In this document: positions 23,369 to 32,391 of the stretch, in pieces
How positions within the stretch are numbered: position 1 is the stretch's first letter
Layout: each line of letters opens with the position of its first letter
NCBI RefSeq assembly: GCF_000429025.1
Contig: NZ_KE386833.1
Coordinates: forward strand, 634,582 to 698,581
From: Actinospineispora spinosispora DSM 44797
GTDB taxonomy: Bacteria; Actinomycetota; Actinomycetes; Mycobacteriales; Pseudonocardiaceae
DNA: 64,000 nt
Reading direction: 5' to 3'
Made by a program: the position numbers and the translations under genes
The notes under the pieces: model-generated
Databases searched by the model: none
The model's input: only the letters and a program-made list of their open reading frames with translations
What the model was told of the DNA's origin: nothing

Positions 23369-25054
23369 CTATTCAGGGAGGGCGAACACGATCAGCGCAC
23401 TTCCGTGCCCTGCTCCGAGCATGCCCGGCAGGAAGCCCTCGATCCAGCCACCCCACCCGACCGGCACAGCGACGTACTGCCTCCCGTCGACCATGTAGGT
23501 CACCGGGCTGCTGTGGTGGCCGCTGCCGCACTGGAACTGCCACAGCAGCTCGCCGTTGCGGGCGTCGATCGCGTTGAACTCACCGGACGGCTCGCCGGCG
23601 AACACCAGGTCACCCGCTGTGGTCAGCACCGACGCACACATCGGGTTCTTGGCCCGCCAGCGCCACTTCTCCTCACCGGTGGCGTCGAACGCGCTGATCG
23701 ACCCGGTCATGTCCTCCGCGTCGACCTGCACACCGGCGCCCCAGTACGGGATGCCTTCCTTGAACTCGCGTCGCCGCCGGGTGGCGGTCGCGCCGACATC
23801 CTGAACGGGGACGTAGAACAGTCCGTGCTTCGGGCTGTACGCGGCGTGCGTCCACTCCTTGGCGCCGGCGGGGCCGGGGTAGAAGTGGACCGGGTCGCCT
23901 TCCTTGTCCGGGTACTTCTTCGGCGTGACCTTGCCGTCGCGGGTGATCGCACCCCAGTCGATGCGGTCCACGAAGGGCGTGACGCTGATCAGCGATCCGT
24001 CGGTGCGGTCGAGAATGAAGAAATAGCCGTTCTTGTCGAAGTGGCCGAGCAGCTTGCGCCCGTCCGACTCGAACAGGATGTTCTCCATCGTGCTGTCGTA
24101 GTCCCACACGTCGTGCGGGGTGCACTGGTAGTGCCAGCGAATCTGGCCGGCATCGACGTCCACCGCGACGACGCTGTCGGTGTAGAGGTTGTCGCCCTCG
24201 CGGACGGCGCCGTCGAAGTCGGGTGCCGGGTTGCCGGTGCCCACGTACAGCAGGTTGGTCTCCGGATCGAACGTGCTGGTGATCCACGGGTTCGCGCCAC
24301 CGCGAGCCCAGGCGTCGCCGTCGGCGGGCCAGGTCTCGGAACCGGGCTCACCCGGCTTGGGCACCATGTAGCAGCGCCACTGGTGCTCGCCGCTCTCCAG
24401 GTCGAACGCGTCGAGGTGACCGCGCACCCCGAACTCGCCGCCCGCGCTGCCGACGATCAGCAGGTCCTTGACGACCAGCGGGGCGAGCGAGGCGCTCTCC
24501 CCGGCCCGCACGTCGCCGTAGGTCTTGTCCCAGATCTTCTTGCCGGTGGTGGCGTCGAGCGCGAGGACGTGCGCGTTCGGCGTGACCATGTAGACCTTGC
24601 CGTGCGCCACGGCGCAGCCCCGGTTGACGTTTCCGCAGCACAGCGAGACGTCGTAGGGGACGGCGTGCTTGTAGCGCCAGATCTCCTGACCGGTGACCGC
24701 GTCGAGTGCCCAGAGCCAGCCGTCCCAGCCGGTCAGGTACATGATCCCGTCGACGACGATCGGCGTAGCCTCGAAGGCGTAGGTCGACGCGCCCGCGATC
24801 ATGCCGCTCGTCCCCGCCTGGAACATCCAGACCGGTCCGATGCGCTTGACGTTCTCCGTGTTGATCTGGTCCAGCAGGCTGTACCGCTGTCCGTCGTACG
24901 CGCCGTAGTAGGTGAGCCAGTTGTGCGACTCCGAACGGGCGTTGAGCAGGCGTTCGTAGTTGACACCGGCGACCACGGGCGGTGCGTTCCCGGTCTTGCC
25001 GCTCAGCGATCCCTGGTCGATGGCCTCGCCGGCGTCGACGTATTCGATGGTCAT
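23369..25054 (-). CDS. PQQ-dependent alcohol dehydrogenase, lanthanide-type active site, no signal peptide
   Basis: A 561-residue eight-bladed propeller quinoprotein; ATG at 25054 follows AGGAAGGAG. The adjacent Cys139-Cys140 pair (SLCCGNVNRG) is the disulfide ring above PQQ. Metal ligands are Glu207 (GGEFGVRGH), Asn275 (GTGNPAP) and catalytic Asp318 in PHDVWDYD, with Asp320 two residues on. That second Asp is the mark of lanthanide-dependent XoxF/PedH/ExaF-type enzymes; calcium enzymes have Ala, Ser or similar there. Unlike the periplasmic relatives, the N-terminus (MTIEYVDAGEAIDQG) has no signal peptide, and there is no cytochrome domain. It lies 13 bases after its small partner gene and just upstream of pqqABCDE. 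Confidence 0.93.
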   Translation of the reverse strand: MTIEYVDAGEAIDQGSLSGKTGNAPPVVAGVNYERLLNARSESHNWLTYYGAYDGQRYSLLDQINTENVKRIGPVWMFQAGTSGMIAGASTYAFEATPIVVDGIMYLTGWDGWLWALDAVTGQEIWRYKHAVPYDVSLCCGNVNRGCAVAHGKVYMVTPNAHVLALDATTGKKIWDKTYGDVRAGESASLAPLVVKDLLIVGSAGGEFGVRGHLDAFDLESGEHQWRCYMVPKPGEPGSETWPADGDAWARGGANPWITSTFDPETNLLYVGTGNPAPDFDGAVREGDNLYTDSVVAVDVDAGQIRWHYQCTPHDVWDYDSTMENILFESDGRKLLGHFDKNGYFFILDRTDGSLISVTPFVDRIDWGAITRDGKVTPKKYPDKEGDPVHFYPGPAGAKEWTHAAYSPKHGLFYVPVQDVGATATRRRREFKEGIPYWGAGVQVDAEDMTGSISAFDATGEEKWRWRAKNPMCASVLTTAGDLVFAGEPSGEFNAIDARNGELLWQFQCGSGHHSSPVTYMVDGRQYVAVPVGWGGWIEGFLPGMLGAGHGSALIVFALPE

Positions 25055-25067
25055 TTGCTGCTCCTTC

Positions 25068-25529
25068 CTACGGTCGCGGCTGGTCGGGACGGTCGAGGCG
25101 GGCCTCCGGGGGCACGTCGCCAAGCACCACGATGGCTCCGGTGAGGCCGCGGCCCTCGTCGTTGCCGGTCGGCGAGCTGTACCAGTAGTAGCCGGGGCCG
25201 TCCAGGTTGAGCGTTGCCCGGCCCTTCGAGTGGTTGACCAGCCAGATGAACTTCCGGTCACCGTTACTGGGCAGGAGCGCGCAGTGGGTGTTCAGGTCGT
25301 CGTTGATGAGCTCGAGCTCGAGATCACCTCCGTGCGGCATGACCAGGATCGTCGGATCCCAGCAAATCTCGTCGGGCCGGATCCTGACTGTCGCCGACAT
25401 GCGGCCGTCCGGACCCTCCTCGACCTGTTCGATGTTCCCGGTACCGAGAACCCGACCGATCGTTGCCTTGTTCTGTACGGTCAACCCGATCTGGTCGAGC
25501 AGATCGAGTCGCTCCTCAGAGATCGTCAT
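25068..25529 (-). CDS. PQQ-associated protein, cupredoxin-like (MSMEG_3727-like)
   Basis: A 153-residue protein with ATG at 25529 behind GGAGGTG. After a helical N-terminus the sequence MPHGGDLELELINDDLNTHC, WLVNHSKGRATLNLDGPGYY and GRGLTGAIVVLGD follows a cupredoxin strand pattern. The copper ligands of the last loop (Cys, His, Met) are missing: the region reads WYSSPTGNDEGRGLTG, so a type 1 copper site is unlikely. Small proteins of this kind occur next to PQQ dehydrogenases in mycobacteria. No signal peptide. It precedes the dehydrogenase by 13 bases and is probably its subunit or electron-transfer partner (inference). Confidence 0.75.
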   Translation of the reverse strand: MTISEERLDLLDQIGLTVQNKATIGRVLGTGNIEQVEEGPDGRMSATVRIRPDEICWDPTILVMPHGGDLELELINDDLNTHCALLPSNGDRKFIWLVNHSKGRATLNLDGPGYYWYSSPTGNDEGRGLTGAIVVLGDVPPEARLDRPDQPRP

Positions 25530-25862
25530 CGGGTTTCACCTCCACATCCCGAATCTCTACGAACCACGGATAAACTTGCGCAGGGCACAACAAACCACCG
25601 GTAGGCATAAGAAAAATGCCCCGGTCGATGAGAACTGATTCAGGAACGCACTTCCACATGAACTCCTTTGTTCAGTGTGATCACGCACTTATCTTCGGTG
25701 CCGCATCAATGCGTAATGGCATGCCGCATTATCGCGTCGGATCAATTGTGTGACCCGCGCCCGATCGCATAACTTTGATCAATAGGAACCCTACGCGGGG
25801 CCAATCAGAGGGACAAGGCTGAACTCGAATTCCGGCTCGCTGTGCCGTTCATGCGCCGGCAG
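25530..25862. other. AT-rich intergenic control region of the PQQ dehydrogenase operon
   Basis: The 333 bp between katG (ending here) and the PQQ operon start are clearly richer in A+T than the surroundings. An imperfect dyad with AATGCG and CGCATT arms lies at 25708-25730. GTGATCAC-type symmetry occurs near 25677-25684, and GATCAAT occurs twice (25740-25746, 25777-25783). These are possible sites for the GAF-LytTR regulator encoded at 28205, but no classical LytTR repeat is obvious. No open frame with coding character. Confidence 0.45.
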
Positions 25863-28169
25863 CTACCGTTCGTACCCGGATGTGGCCGCGGTCACCGGCG
25901 GCCGCGCGAGGTCGAACCGGTCGAGGTCCATGACCTTGGCCCACGCGGCGACGAAATCACCCACGAACCGCTCCCGCGCATCGTCACTCGCATACACCTC
26001 CGCGAGCGCTCGCAGCTCGGAGTTCGAGCCGAACACGAGGTCGATCCGGCTCGCGACCCACCGCGGCTCGTCCGTGACACGATCCCGCCCCTCGAAGGTC
26101 GAACCGGTCCCGGACGTCCACCGCGTCCCCATGTCGAGCAGGTTCACGAAGAAGTCGTTGGTGAGCGTGCCGGGCCGCGAGGTGAGGACACCGGCACGGG
26201 ACCGTCCCCGGTTCGCGCCGAGGACGCGGAGCCCACCCACCAGGACGGTCATCTCGGGGGCGCTGAGCCTCAGCAGGTTCGCCCGGTCGACGAGCAGGTA
26301 CTCCGAGGGCAGCCGGTTGCCCGCGCCCCGGTAGTTGCGGAATCCGTCCGCGGTCGGTTCGAGTGGGGCGAACCAGTCGACGTCGGTCTGTTCCTGTGTC
26401 GCGTCCGTCCGGCCGGGCGTGAACGGGACCTCGACATCGTGCCCGCCGTCCCTGGCGGCCTGTTCGATCGCGGCGGCGCCGCCGAGGACGATGAGATCGG
26501 CCAGCGAGACCTTCCTGCCGTCGGTGCGGGAGTCGTTGAAGGTGTGCTGGACCTCTTCGAGTGTGGTGAGCACCCTAGCCAGTACCTCCGGCTCGTTGAC
26601 CTCCCAGTGGCGCTGGGGTTCGAGGCGGATGCGTGCCCCGTTCGCCCCGCCGCGCCGGTCACTGGCCCGGAACGTCGAGGCCGAGGCCCATGCTGTGGTG
26701 ACCAGCTCGGCGATCGACAGCCCCGAGGCGAGCAGCCGGCGTTTGAGGGTCGCTATGTCGTCAGCGTCGACGAGCTCGTGGTCCACCTCCGGCACCGGGT
26801 CCTGCCAGGGCAACGTCTCGCGGGGGACCAGCGGGCCCAGGTATCGCCGCACCGGGCCCATGTCCAGATGGGTCAGCTTGAACCACGCCCGGGCGAACGC
26901 GTCCGCGAGCTGGTCGGGGTTCTCCAGGAAACGGCGCGCGATCGGCTCGTAGACCGGGTCGAAGCGCAGCGCGAGGTCGGTCGTCAGGATCGTCGGGGCG
27001 TGCGTCTTCGTGGGGTCATGGGCGTCCGGGACCGTCCCGGCCCCGCCGCCGTCGCTGGGAACCCACTGCCACAGGCCCGCCGGGCTGAGCTCCAGGTCCC
27101 ACTCGTAGTTGAACAGGGTCTCGAAGAAGCTGTTGTCCCACGTGGTCGGGGTCGGCGTCCAGGTACCTTCCAGACCGCTGGAGATGGCATCCGCGCCCAT
27201 CCCGGTGCCGTAGCCACCGCGCCAGCCGAGCCCCTGCTCGTCCAGTGGCGCTGCTTCCGGCTCCGGCCCGAGGTGCTCGTCGGGGTCGGCGGCGCCGTGG
27301 GTCTTGCCGAACGTGTGCCCGCCCGCGATCAGCGCGACGGTCTCCTCGTCGTCGAACCCCATGCGGCGGAACGTGATCCGGATGTCCCGGGCCGAGGTGA
27401 ACGGGTCAGGGACGGTGTTCGGGCCCTCCGGGTTCACATAGATGAGGCCCATCTGGTCGGCCGCCAGCGGTCGGTCGAGGTCCCGGACACCGCTGTGGCG
27501 TTCGTCGCCGAGCCAGCTGTCCTCCGGACCCCAGTACACGTCCTCGTCGGACTCCCAGACGTCGGTCCGGCCGCCACCGAAACCGAAGGTCGTGAACCCC
27601 ATCGACTCCAACGCGCGGTTGCCCGCGAAGACCATGAGATCGGCCCACGAGAGGGCGCTGCCGTACTTGCGCTTCACCGGCCAGAGCACTCGACGGGCCT
27701 TGTCCAGGTTGCGGTTGTCCGGCCAGCTGTTGAGCGGGGCGAAGCGCTGCATACCCGCGGTCGCGCCGCCGCGACCGTCGCCGACGCGGTACGTACCCGC
27801 GCAGTGCCACACCATCCGGAGCACGAGCGGCCCGTAGTGCCCGAAGTCGGCGGGCCACCAGTCCTGTGAGTTCGTCAGCGCCTCGTCGATGTCCCGGGCC
27901 ACCGCGTCGAGGTCGAGCGTCGCGAACCTGGCGGCGTAGTCGAAGTCCTCGCCCATGGGGTCGGTCGAGGCCGAGTGCTTGCTCAAGATCGCCAGGTTGA
28001 GGCGACGCGGCCACCAGTCGCGGTTGCTCGCGCCGCCGGCCGGGTGGGTACGCAACCTGGCGGCGCTCGCCGACAGGGGAGGTCGGGTGGGGCGGATGCC
28101 GAGCCCACCCTTGCCAAGGTCCCGCTCGATGCGCTGGTCGACAACAGCGTCGGTGGTGGTGTCGGACAC
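25863..28169 (-). CDS. katG: Catalase-peroxidase KatG
   Basis: A 768-residue, two-domain KatG; GTG at 28169 follows AGGGAGGGA. The distal site is MVWHCAGTYR (Arg upstream in LVLR, Trp and His), with the cross-link Tyr in GLIYVNPEGP and Met in FRRMGFDDEETVAL. The proximal heme ligand is in GGHTFGKTHGA. The C-terminal half is the usual degenerate copy. Length and motifs are normal, so it should degrade H2O2 and have peroxidase activity. It lies 35 bases after the GAF-LytTR gene on the same strand and next to the PQQ operon, which suggests protection during alcohol oxidation (inference). Confidence 0.95.
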   Translation of the reverse strand: MSDTTTDAVVDQRIERDLGKGGLGIRPTRPPLSASAARLRTHPAGGASNRDWWPRRLNLAILSKHSASTDPMGEDFDYAARFATLDLDAVARDIDEALTNSQDWWPADFGHYGPLVLRMVWHCAGTYRVGDGRGGATAGMQRFAPLNSWPDNRNLDKARRVLWPVKRKYGSALSWADLMVFAGNRALESMGFTTFGFGGGRTDVWESDEDVYWGPEDSWLGDERHSGVRDLDRPLAADQMGLIYVNPEGPNTVPDPFTSARDIRITFRRMGFDDEETVALIAGGHTFGKTHGAADPDEHLGPEPEAAPLDEQGLGWRGGYGTGMGADAISSGLEGTWTPTPTTWDNSFFETLFNYEWDLELSPAGLWQWVPSDGGGAGTVPDAHDPTKTHAPTILTTDLALRFDPVYEPIARRFLENPDQLADAFARAWFKLTHLDMGPVRRYLGPLVPRETLPWQDPVPEVDHELVDADDIATLKRRLLASGLSIAELVTTAWASASTFRASDRRGGANGARIRLEPQRHWEVNEPEVLARVLTTLEEVQHTFNDSRTDGRKVSLADLIVLGGAAAIEQAARDGGHDVEVPFTPGRTDATQEQTDVDWFAPLEPTADGFRNYRGAGNRLPSEYLLVDRANLLRLSAPEMTVLVGGLRVLGANRGRSRAGVLTSRPGTLTNDFFVNLLDMGTRWTSGTGSTFEGRDRVTDEPRWVASRIDLVFGSNSELRALAEVYASDDARERFVGDFVAAWAKVMDLDRFDLARPPVTAATSGYER

Positions 28170-28204
28170 GGCAGTCCCTCCCTGACGAGGTCGTCCTCAC
28201 GACC

Positions 28205-29623
28205 TCAGATGTCCAGCGCCCTGCGCACGGCGGGGGCGTTCCGTCGTGACACCGGCACCATGGTGGCCGCCCGGTCGTCCATGACCAGGAAGAGTTCGCC
28301 CTTGAGCCCACGTTCGATCTCGCGGATGCGGCTGAGATTGACCACGTAGCGGCGGTGCACCCGAAGGAAGCCGGCATCGGACAGCTCGGTCTCGAGCTTG
28401 TCCAGACCGGGGGACGCGGCCCGCAGCCGCTCCTGGTCGGTGGACAGCCACACGTCGTTGCCCTCCGACTCGGCGAAGGAGACCTCCGAGAGCTGCAGCA
28501 GCACCATCCGGTTGTCCCGCATCGCGACCAGGCGGCGGGGCTGGGTGCGAGGCGAGGCGATCCCGTCCGCCCTCGGCAGCTGTTCGCCGTCGGAGGAGCC
28601 GAAGGAGACCAGGTTGCCGATCAGGTTCCCGGACACGAACACCGGGCGGAGGCTGATCGACGTCGGCTCGTCGGCGAGGTGGGTGAAGATCTGGGTCGAA
28701 CCGACCCAGTCAGGGTTGCGGGAGGCCTGCTTGCTGGCGTATCTGGCGGCCGCGATGAACTCCGGCAGCCCCGGGTTCCAGCGGTGTGTGGGATCGACGG
28801 CGGGGGTGGAGGCGGGCACCCCGATGAGGACACTGGCCGTCTCGTCGGCGATGACCACCTTGCCGGACGTGTCGACGGCCGCGAGCGCCGTGCCGGAATG
28901 CGCCCGCGCCTGGCTGTAGGCGGACACGAGCTCGGCGCCGCTGTCCCTGGCGCGTCTGCGCAACAGACACTGTGTCTTGGCGACGGCGTTGGCCAGCCAG
29001 CTGCCCGAGGACGCGGGGAGCTGGTTGCGCCAGCACGAGATGTTCAGGACCGCGATCGGTTCTCGGGACACCACGTCCCGCACCGCGACACCCGCGCACA
29101 CCCAGTTGTGGAACGCCTGGCACCAGTGCTCGGCGCCCCTGATCAGCACCGGGCCGTGCGCTTCGAGAGCCGTACCCATGCCGTTGGTGCCGGTCGCGCT
29201 CTCCGACCAGCAGAACCAGGGCGCAAGGTTCGACGCGGTGGCCCTGTTGAGAGTCGCCTGGTCACCCCACTCCGCGAGGATGCGGCCCGTGGCGTCGGCG
29301 ATCGTGACGATGCCGCTGAGGTTGCTCACCTCGTGTGCGATCGACGCGGCACGGAACCCGAGCTCGGCAAGCACGACGTCGTGTTCGAGGGTGTGGTTGA
29401 TCTCCGCGACGGCGACCGGTGCCGCCGACAGGTGCGGGTCCACCCGGTACTGCTCCCGGCAGCGATGCCAGGAGATCGCCACTTCGGCGCGGACCCCCGG
29501 AACCTGATCCTCGCCCCGCACGAACCGCTCCCAGGCCGCGAGCACCGTGCCTCTGCCGTGGCCCGCCGACACAGGTTCGAGCCGATGTGCACTGTTCATG
29601 GTGGAGAACCGCCCTTGGTCCAT
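28205..29623 (-). CDS. GAF-domain regulator with C-terminal LytTR DNA-binding domain
   Basis: A 472-residue protein. The N-terminal half (about 30-200) resembles the AcoR-type sensory region: AEVAISWHRCREQYRVDP, then a GAF-like stretch with GIVTIADATGRILAEWGD and SESATGTNGMGTALE. A middle PAS-like part follows. The last 100 residues are a LytTR domain (LQLSEVSFAESEGNDVWL, FLRVHRRYVVNLSRIREIER). AcoR-type sensors normally carry sigma54 AAA and Fis domains; here these are replaced by LytTR. ATG at 29623 is used, with ATG 29599 an alternative. It lies directly upstream of katG and near the PQQ genes, so sensing of alcohol or its products is plausible. Confidence 0.85.
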   Translation of the reverse strand: MDQGRFSTMNSAHRLEPVSAGHGRGTVLAAWERFVRGEDQVPGVRAEVAISWHRCREQYRVDPHLSAAPVAVAEINHTLEHDVVLAELGFRAASIAHEVSNLSGIVTIADATGRILAEWGDQATLNRATASNLAPWFCWSESATGTNGMGTALEAHGPVLIRGAEHWCQAFHNWVCAGVAVRDVVSREPIAVLNISCWRNQLPASSGSWLANAVAKTQCLLRRRARDSGAELVSAYSQARAHSGTALAAVDTSGKVVIADETASVLIGVPASTPAVDPTHRWNPGLPEFIAAARYASKQASRNPDWVGSTQIFTHLADEPTSISLRPVFVSGNLIGNLVSFGSSDGEQLPRADGIASPRTQPRRLVAMRDNRMVLLQLSEVSFAESEGNDVWLSTDQERLRAASPGLDKLETELSDAGFLRVHRRYVVNLSRIREIERGLKGELFLVMDDRAATMVPVSRRNAPAVRRALDI

Positions 29624-30055
29624 CCTCGGCCGCCGAGGGCAGTCGCCCGGGCGCTCGTCGTCCTTTTCTCACAATTGATTCACAGGTTCGCGCGGTGCAC
29701 TCGGTCATTGAGTACACCGAATCGCTCTCGGCGGTGGCGCGCGCGTCAGAGTCCCTCGACGCCCCGACCGCGCTGGCCCGGCTGGTCCGGGAGAGGTACT
29801 GATCTCGAGGGTGGATGGAAATGATCGACCTGGCCGGCATCGATTTTCGACCACGCGCACCCCCTTGCATTTGCGGTGCGGTCGCTTGCTTCGTTGGCAC
29901 TATTCGAATTCGAATTACCAATCACGCACCATACCTGCGCGCTGTGAGACCGGCCACTCGACCAGCTGAGTGTGGATCGACGTGGGATGCCGTGATCGAT
30001 CATGACCAGTACGGTCACGGGGTATCGAATGCGAAGTCACAAGGAGGTGATCGCA
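29624..30055. other. 432-bp intergenic region between divergent genes
   Basis: The region separates the GAF-LytTR gene from the phosphotransferase gene. ATTCGAATTCGAAT at 29902-29915 is a perfect palindrome in a locally AT-rich segment (about 29810-29935). AAGGAGGTGA at 30041-30050 is a full-length Shine-Dalgarno match for the GTG at 30056. A 35-codon GTG frame at 29695-29802 exists but has no good ribosome site. Confidence 0.5.
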
Positions 30056-31156
30056 GTGGATGTGTCGTCACGCCTGCCGGTCCCGCGAACGGCCGAGGAC
30101 GCGAGCCCGGAGTGGTTCACCGAGGTCCTGCACGGTGCCGGGCTGCTGGAGCGCTCGGCGCGGGTGAGTTCGGTGCGGCACGCCTCGGTCGGCAACGGTC
30201 TCGTGTGCCAGAGCATCCGGTTCGAGCTGAGCTACGAGCCGGAGTCGGCGGGGACCGCTGCTCCCGGCAGCGTCGTGTGCAAGCTCCCCTCGCCCGACCG
30301 GACCTACCGGGCCGCCGCCGTCGCCGAGCTGGTCTACAGCCGGGAGCTCGGCTTCTACCGGGACCTCGTCGGCTCGGTCGCGCTGCGCGTGCCCCGGTGC
30401 CTCTACCAGGACCGGGACGAGAGCAACGACGACTTCGTGCTGGTGCTGGAGGACCTGTCCCCGGCCGTCGGGGGCGACCAGATCGCGGGCTGCTCGCTCG
30501 CCCAGGCCGAGACCGTGGTCACTGCGGCAGCGGGCCTGCACGCCCCGTTCTGGGGCAGCACCGAACTGGACGGCGCGTCGTGGAACGTCCGTTCGCTCTG
30601 GCTGCCGCGCATCGCCGCGTCCTACCCGGCTCTGTTCGGCCAGTTCTCCGCCTACTACGCCGACCACGTCTCCCCGGCCGACCTCTCGATCGGGGAGGCG
30701 TTCGCACCGGTCATCGGGCAGTGGTTCAGCGAGCAGCCGAGGCCGTGGACCGTCACGCACGGGGACTTCCGCCTGGACAACATGCTCTTCGACATCCAGG
30801 GCGGCGCCGAGCCGCTCGGCGTCCTCGACTGGCAGACGCTGCTGCCCGCGCCGGGTGCGGCGGACGTGTCGTACTTCCTCGGCGGCTGCCTGACCACCGA
30901 GATGCGCCGCGCGCACGAGCACGACCTGCTGCGCCGCTACCACTCCGCACTGGTTTCCCATGGCGTCACCGACTATTCGTTCGAGCAGTGCCTGCGCGAC
31001 TACCGTTACTCCGCCTTCCTCGGGTACTTCATGGCGTCGTACGCCGCATGCCTGGTCCAGCACACCGAGCGCGGCGACCAGATGTTCGCCACCTGGTTTC
31101 GCCGCACCGCGGCGCAGATCCACGACCTCGACTGCCTGAGCCTCCTGCCCGTATGA
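30056..31156 (+). CDS. APH-family phosphotransferase (aminoglycoside/choline-kinase fold)
   Basis: GTG at 30056, five bases after the perfect AAGGAGGTGA, gives 366 residues. The C-terminal kinase lobe shows VTHGDFRLDNMLFD (catalytic HGD-x2-x-N loop) and LGVLDWQTLLPAPGAADVSYFL (the DW metal-binding motif). The N-lobe contains VVCKLPSPD and LVLEDLSP. The family phosphorylates small hydroxyl compounds such as choline, amino sugars and ecdysteroids; proteins of this branch are common in actinobacteria that degrade steroids and lipids, without assigned substrates. It is followed by a gene of unknown function at 22 bases and a GMC oxidoreductase. Confidence 0.85.
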   Translation: MDVSSRLPVPRTAEDASPEWFTEVLHGAGLLERSARVSSVRHASVGNGLVCQSIRFELSYEPESAGTAAPGSVVCKLPSPDRTYRAAAVAELVYSRELGFYRDLVGSVALRVPRCLYQDRDESNDDFVLVLEDLSPAVGGDQIAGCSLAQAETVVTAAAGLHAPFWGSTELDGASWNVRSLWLPRIAASYPALFGQFSAYYADHVSPADLSIGEAFAPVIGQWFSEQPRPWTVTHGDFRLDNMLFDIQGGAEPLGVLDWQTLLPAPGAADVSYFLGGCLTTEMRRAHEHDLLRRYHSALVSHGVTDYSFEQCLRDYRYSAFLGYFMASYAACLVQHTERGDQMFATWFRRTAAQIHDLDCLSLLPV

Positions 31157-31177
31157 CCCTGTGAGGAGCAACCGCCC

Positions 31178-32290
31178 GTGCTGATCCCGTTCGACGACTA
31201 TCCGGTGCACCAGACCTCCGAGCCGCTGGCCCACGCCGGTCAGGGGCACCCCGACCAGTACGACCGGTTCTGGTTCAACGGCTACACCGACGACTTCTAC
31301 TTCGCGGTCGCGCTCGGTCTCTATCCCAACCGGGGAGTGATCGACGCGGGCTTCAGCGTCGTGCACGACGGGGTGCAGCGTTCGGTGTTCGCATCCGGCC
31401 GCATCCCGCTGGACCGGACCGAGACCCGGATCGGGCCGATCACGGTGCGGATCGTCGAGCCGATGCGGATCAACCAGGTGCTGGTGGACGCGCCCGAGCA
31501 CGGCCTGCGCGCGGAGCTGACCTGCCGTGCGCGTACCGCCGCCTACGAAGAGGCCCGCACAGCACGCAACGCCGGTACCCGCCGGGCGTGGGACGCGACC
31601 CGGGCCACCCAGATGATCGGCTGGACCGGTGAGCTGTCGAGCGGTGGGGCCTCGATCGACCTCGCGGACCGCACGGTGTTCGGGACGAAGGACCGTTCAT
31701 GGGGCATCCGCCCGGTCGGGGTCGCCCCGCAGCGCGCCCCCGAGCCGGGTGCCGACCAGCTGTTCTTCCTGTGGTCGCCGCTGAACTTCGACGACGTGTG
31801 TCTGCACTACATGGTCCACGAGGACGCCACCGGGACGCCGTGGGCGGAGACCGCGGCGATGCTGCCCGTGCTGGGTGAGGGCGACCCGGTCTTCGGACCG
31901 GACGACGGCGTGCGGCAGCTGCCCGGCCTGCGGCACGAGGTGCGGTGGGCGCCGGGGCTGCGGCGCGCGGAGTCCGCGACCCTGGTCCTTCCGGACGGTT
32001 CGGGGCTGGACCCGCGCGTCGAGCTGGAGCCGCTGTTCGCGTTCCGGATGAAGGGCGTCGGTTACTTCCACCCCGAGTGGGCGCACGGAACATGGCGCGA
32101 CGAGCTCGTCGTCGGCGGCGAGGAGGCGACGACCCGCGAGCTGGACGTGCTGCGTCCGGACACCGCGCACCTGCAGCAGGTGGTGCGCGCCACCTGGGGT
32201 GACCGAACCGGACTCGGCGTGCTGGAACAGCTGGTCTTCGGTCCCTACGCCCCAGCGGGTTTCACCGACACCCTGGACGGCGCCCGCTAG
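31178..32290 (+). CDS. Conserved hypothetical protein, operon partner of the phosphotransferase
   Basis: GTG at 31178 behind GAGGAGCAA gives 370 residues. The protein is mostly beta-strand by pattern, with repeated WGIRP, FFLWSPLNFDDVCLHYMVHE and GVGYFHPEWAHG blocks, and may be a two-barrel lipocalin-like fold (AttH/CrtC-like); I cannot prove this. No catalytic motif, signal peptide or membrane segment. It follows an APH-type phosphotransferase and precedes a GMC oxidoreductase, so it probably acts on the same hydrophobic alcohol or its phosphate. Confidence 0.65.
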   Translation: MLIPFDDYPVHQTSEPLAHAGQGHPDQYDRFWFNGYTDDFYFAVALGLYPNRGVIDAGFSVVHDGVQRSVFASGRIPLDRTETRIGPITVRIVEPMRINQVLVDAPEHGLRAELTCRARTAAYEEARTARNAGTRRAWDATRATQMIGWTGELSSGGASIDLADRTVFGTKDRSWGIRPVGVAPQRAPEPGADQLFFLWSPLNFDDVCLHYMVHEDATGTPWAETAAMLPVLGEGDPVFGPDDGVRQLPGLRHEVRWAPGLRRAESATLVLPDGSGLDPRVELEPLFAFRMKGVGYFHPEWAHGTWRDELVVGGEEATTRELDVLRPDTAHLQQVVRATWGDRTGLGVLEQLVFGPYAPAGFTDTLDGAR

Positions 32291-32391
32291 CCCGAGGCTG
32301 ACGTCACCCAGGTAGCCCCAGGCGCAGATCGTCCTGCCAGACGGTGGTGAGCGCGAGACTGTGGTGTGATCGGTGGGGAACAGGGGTGAGG

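Noticed and set aside
28205..29623. The regulator as a standard AcoR (sigma54 activator).
   Set aside because: There is no Walker A/GAFTGA-type AAA domain and no Fis helix-turn-helix; the C-terminus is LytTR.
29695..29802. 35-codon GTG frame in the gap before the phosphotransferase gene.
   Set aside because: The amino-acid composition looks plausible, but there is no good ribosome site and no neighbour or family to support it.
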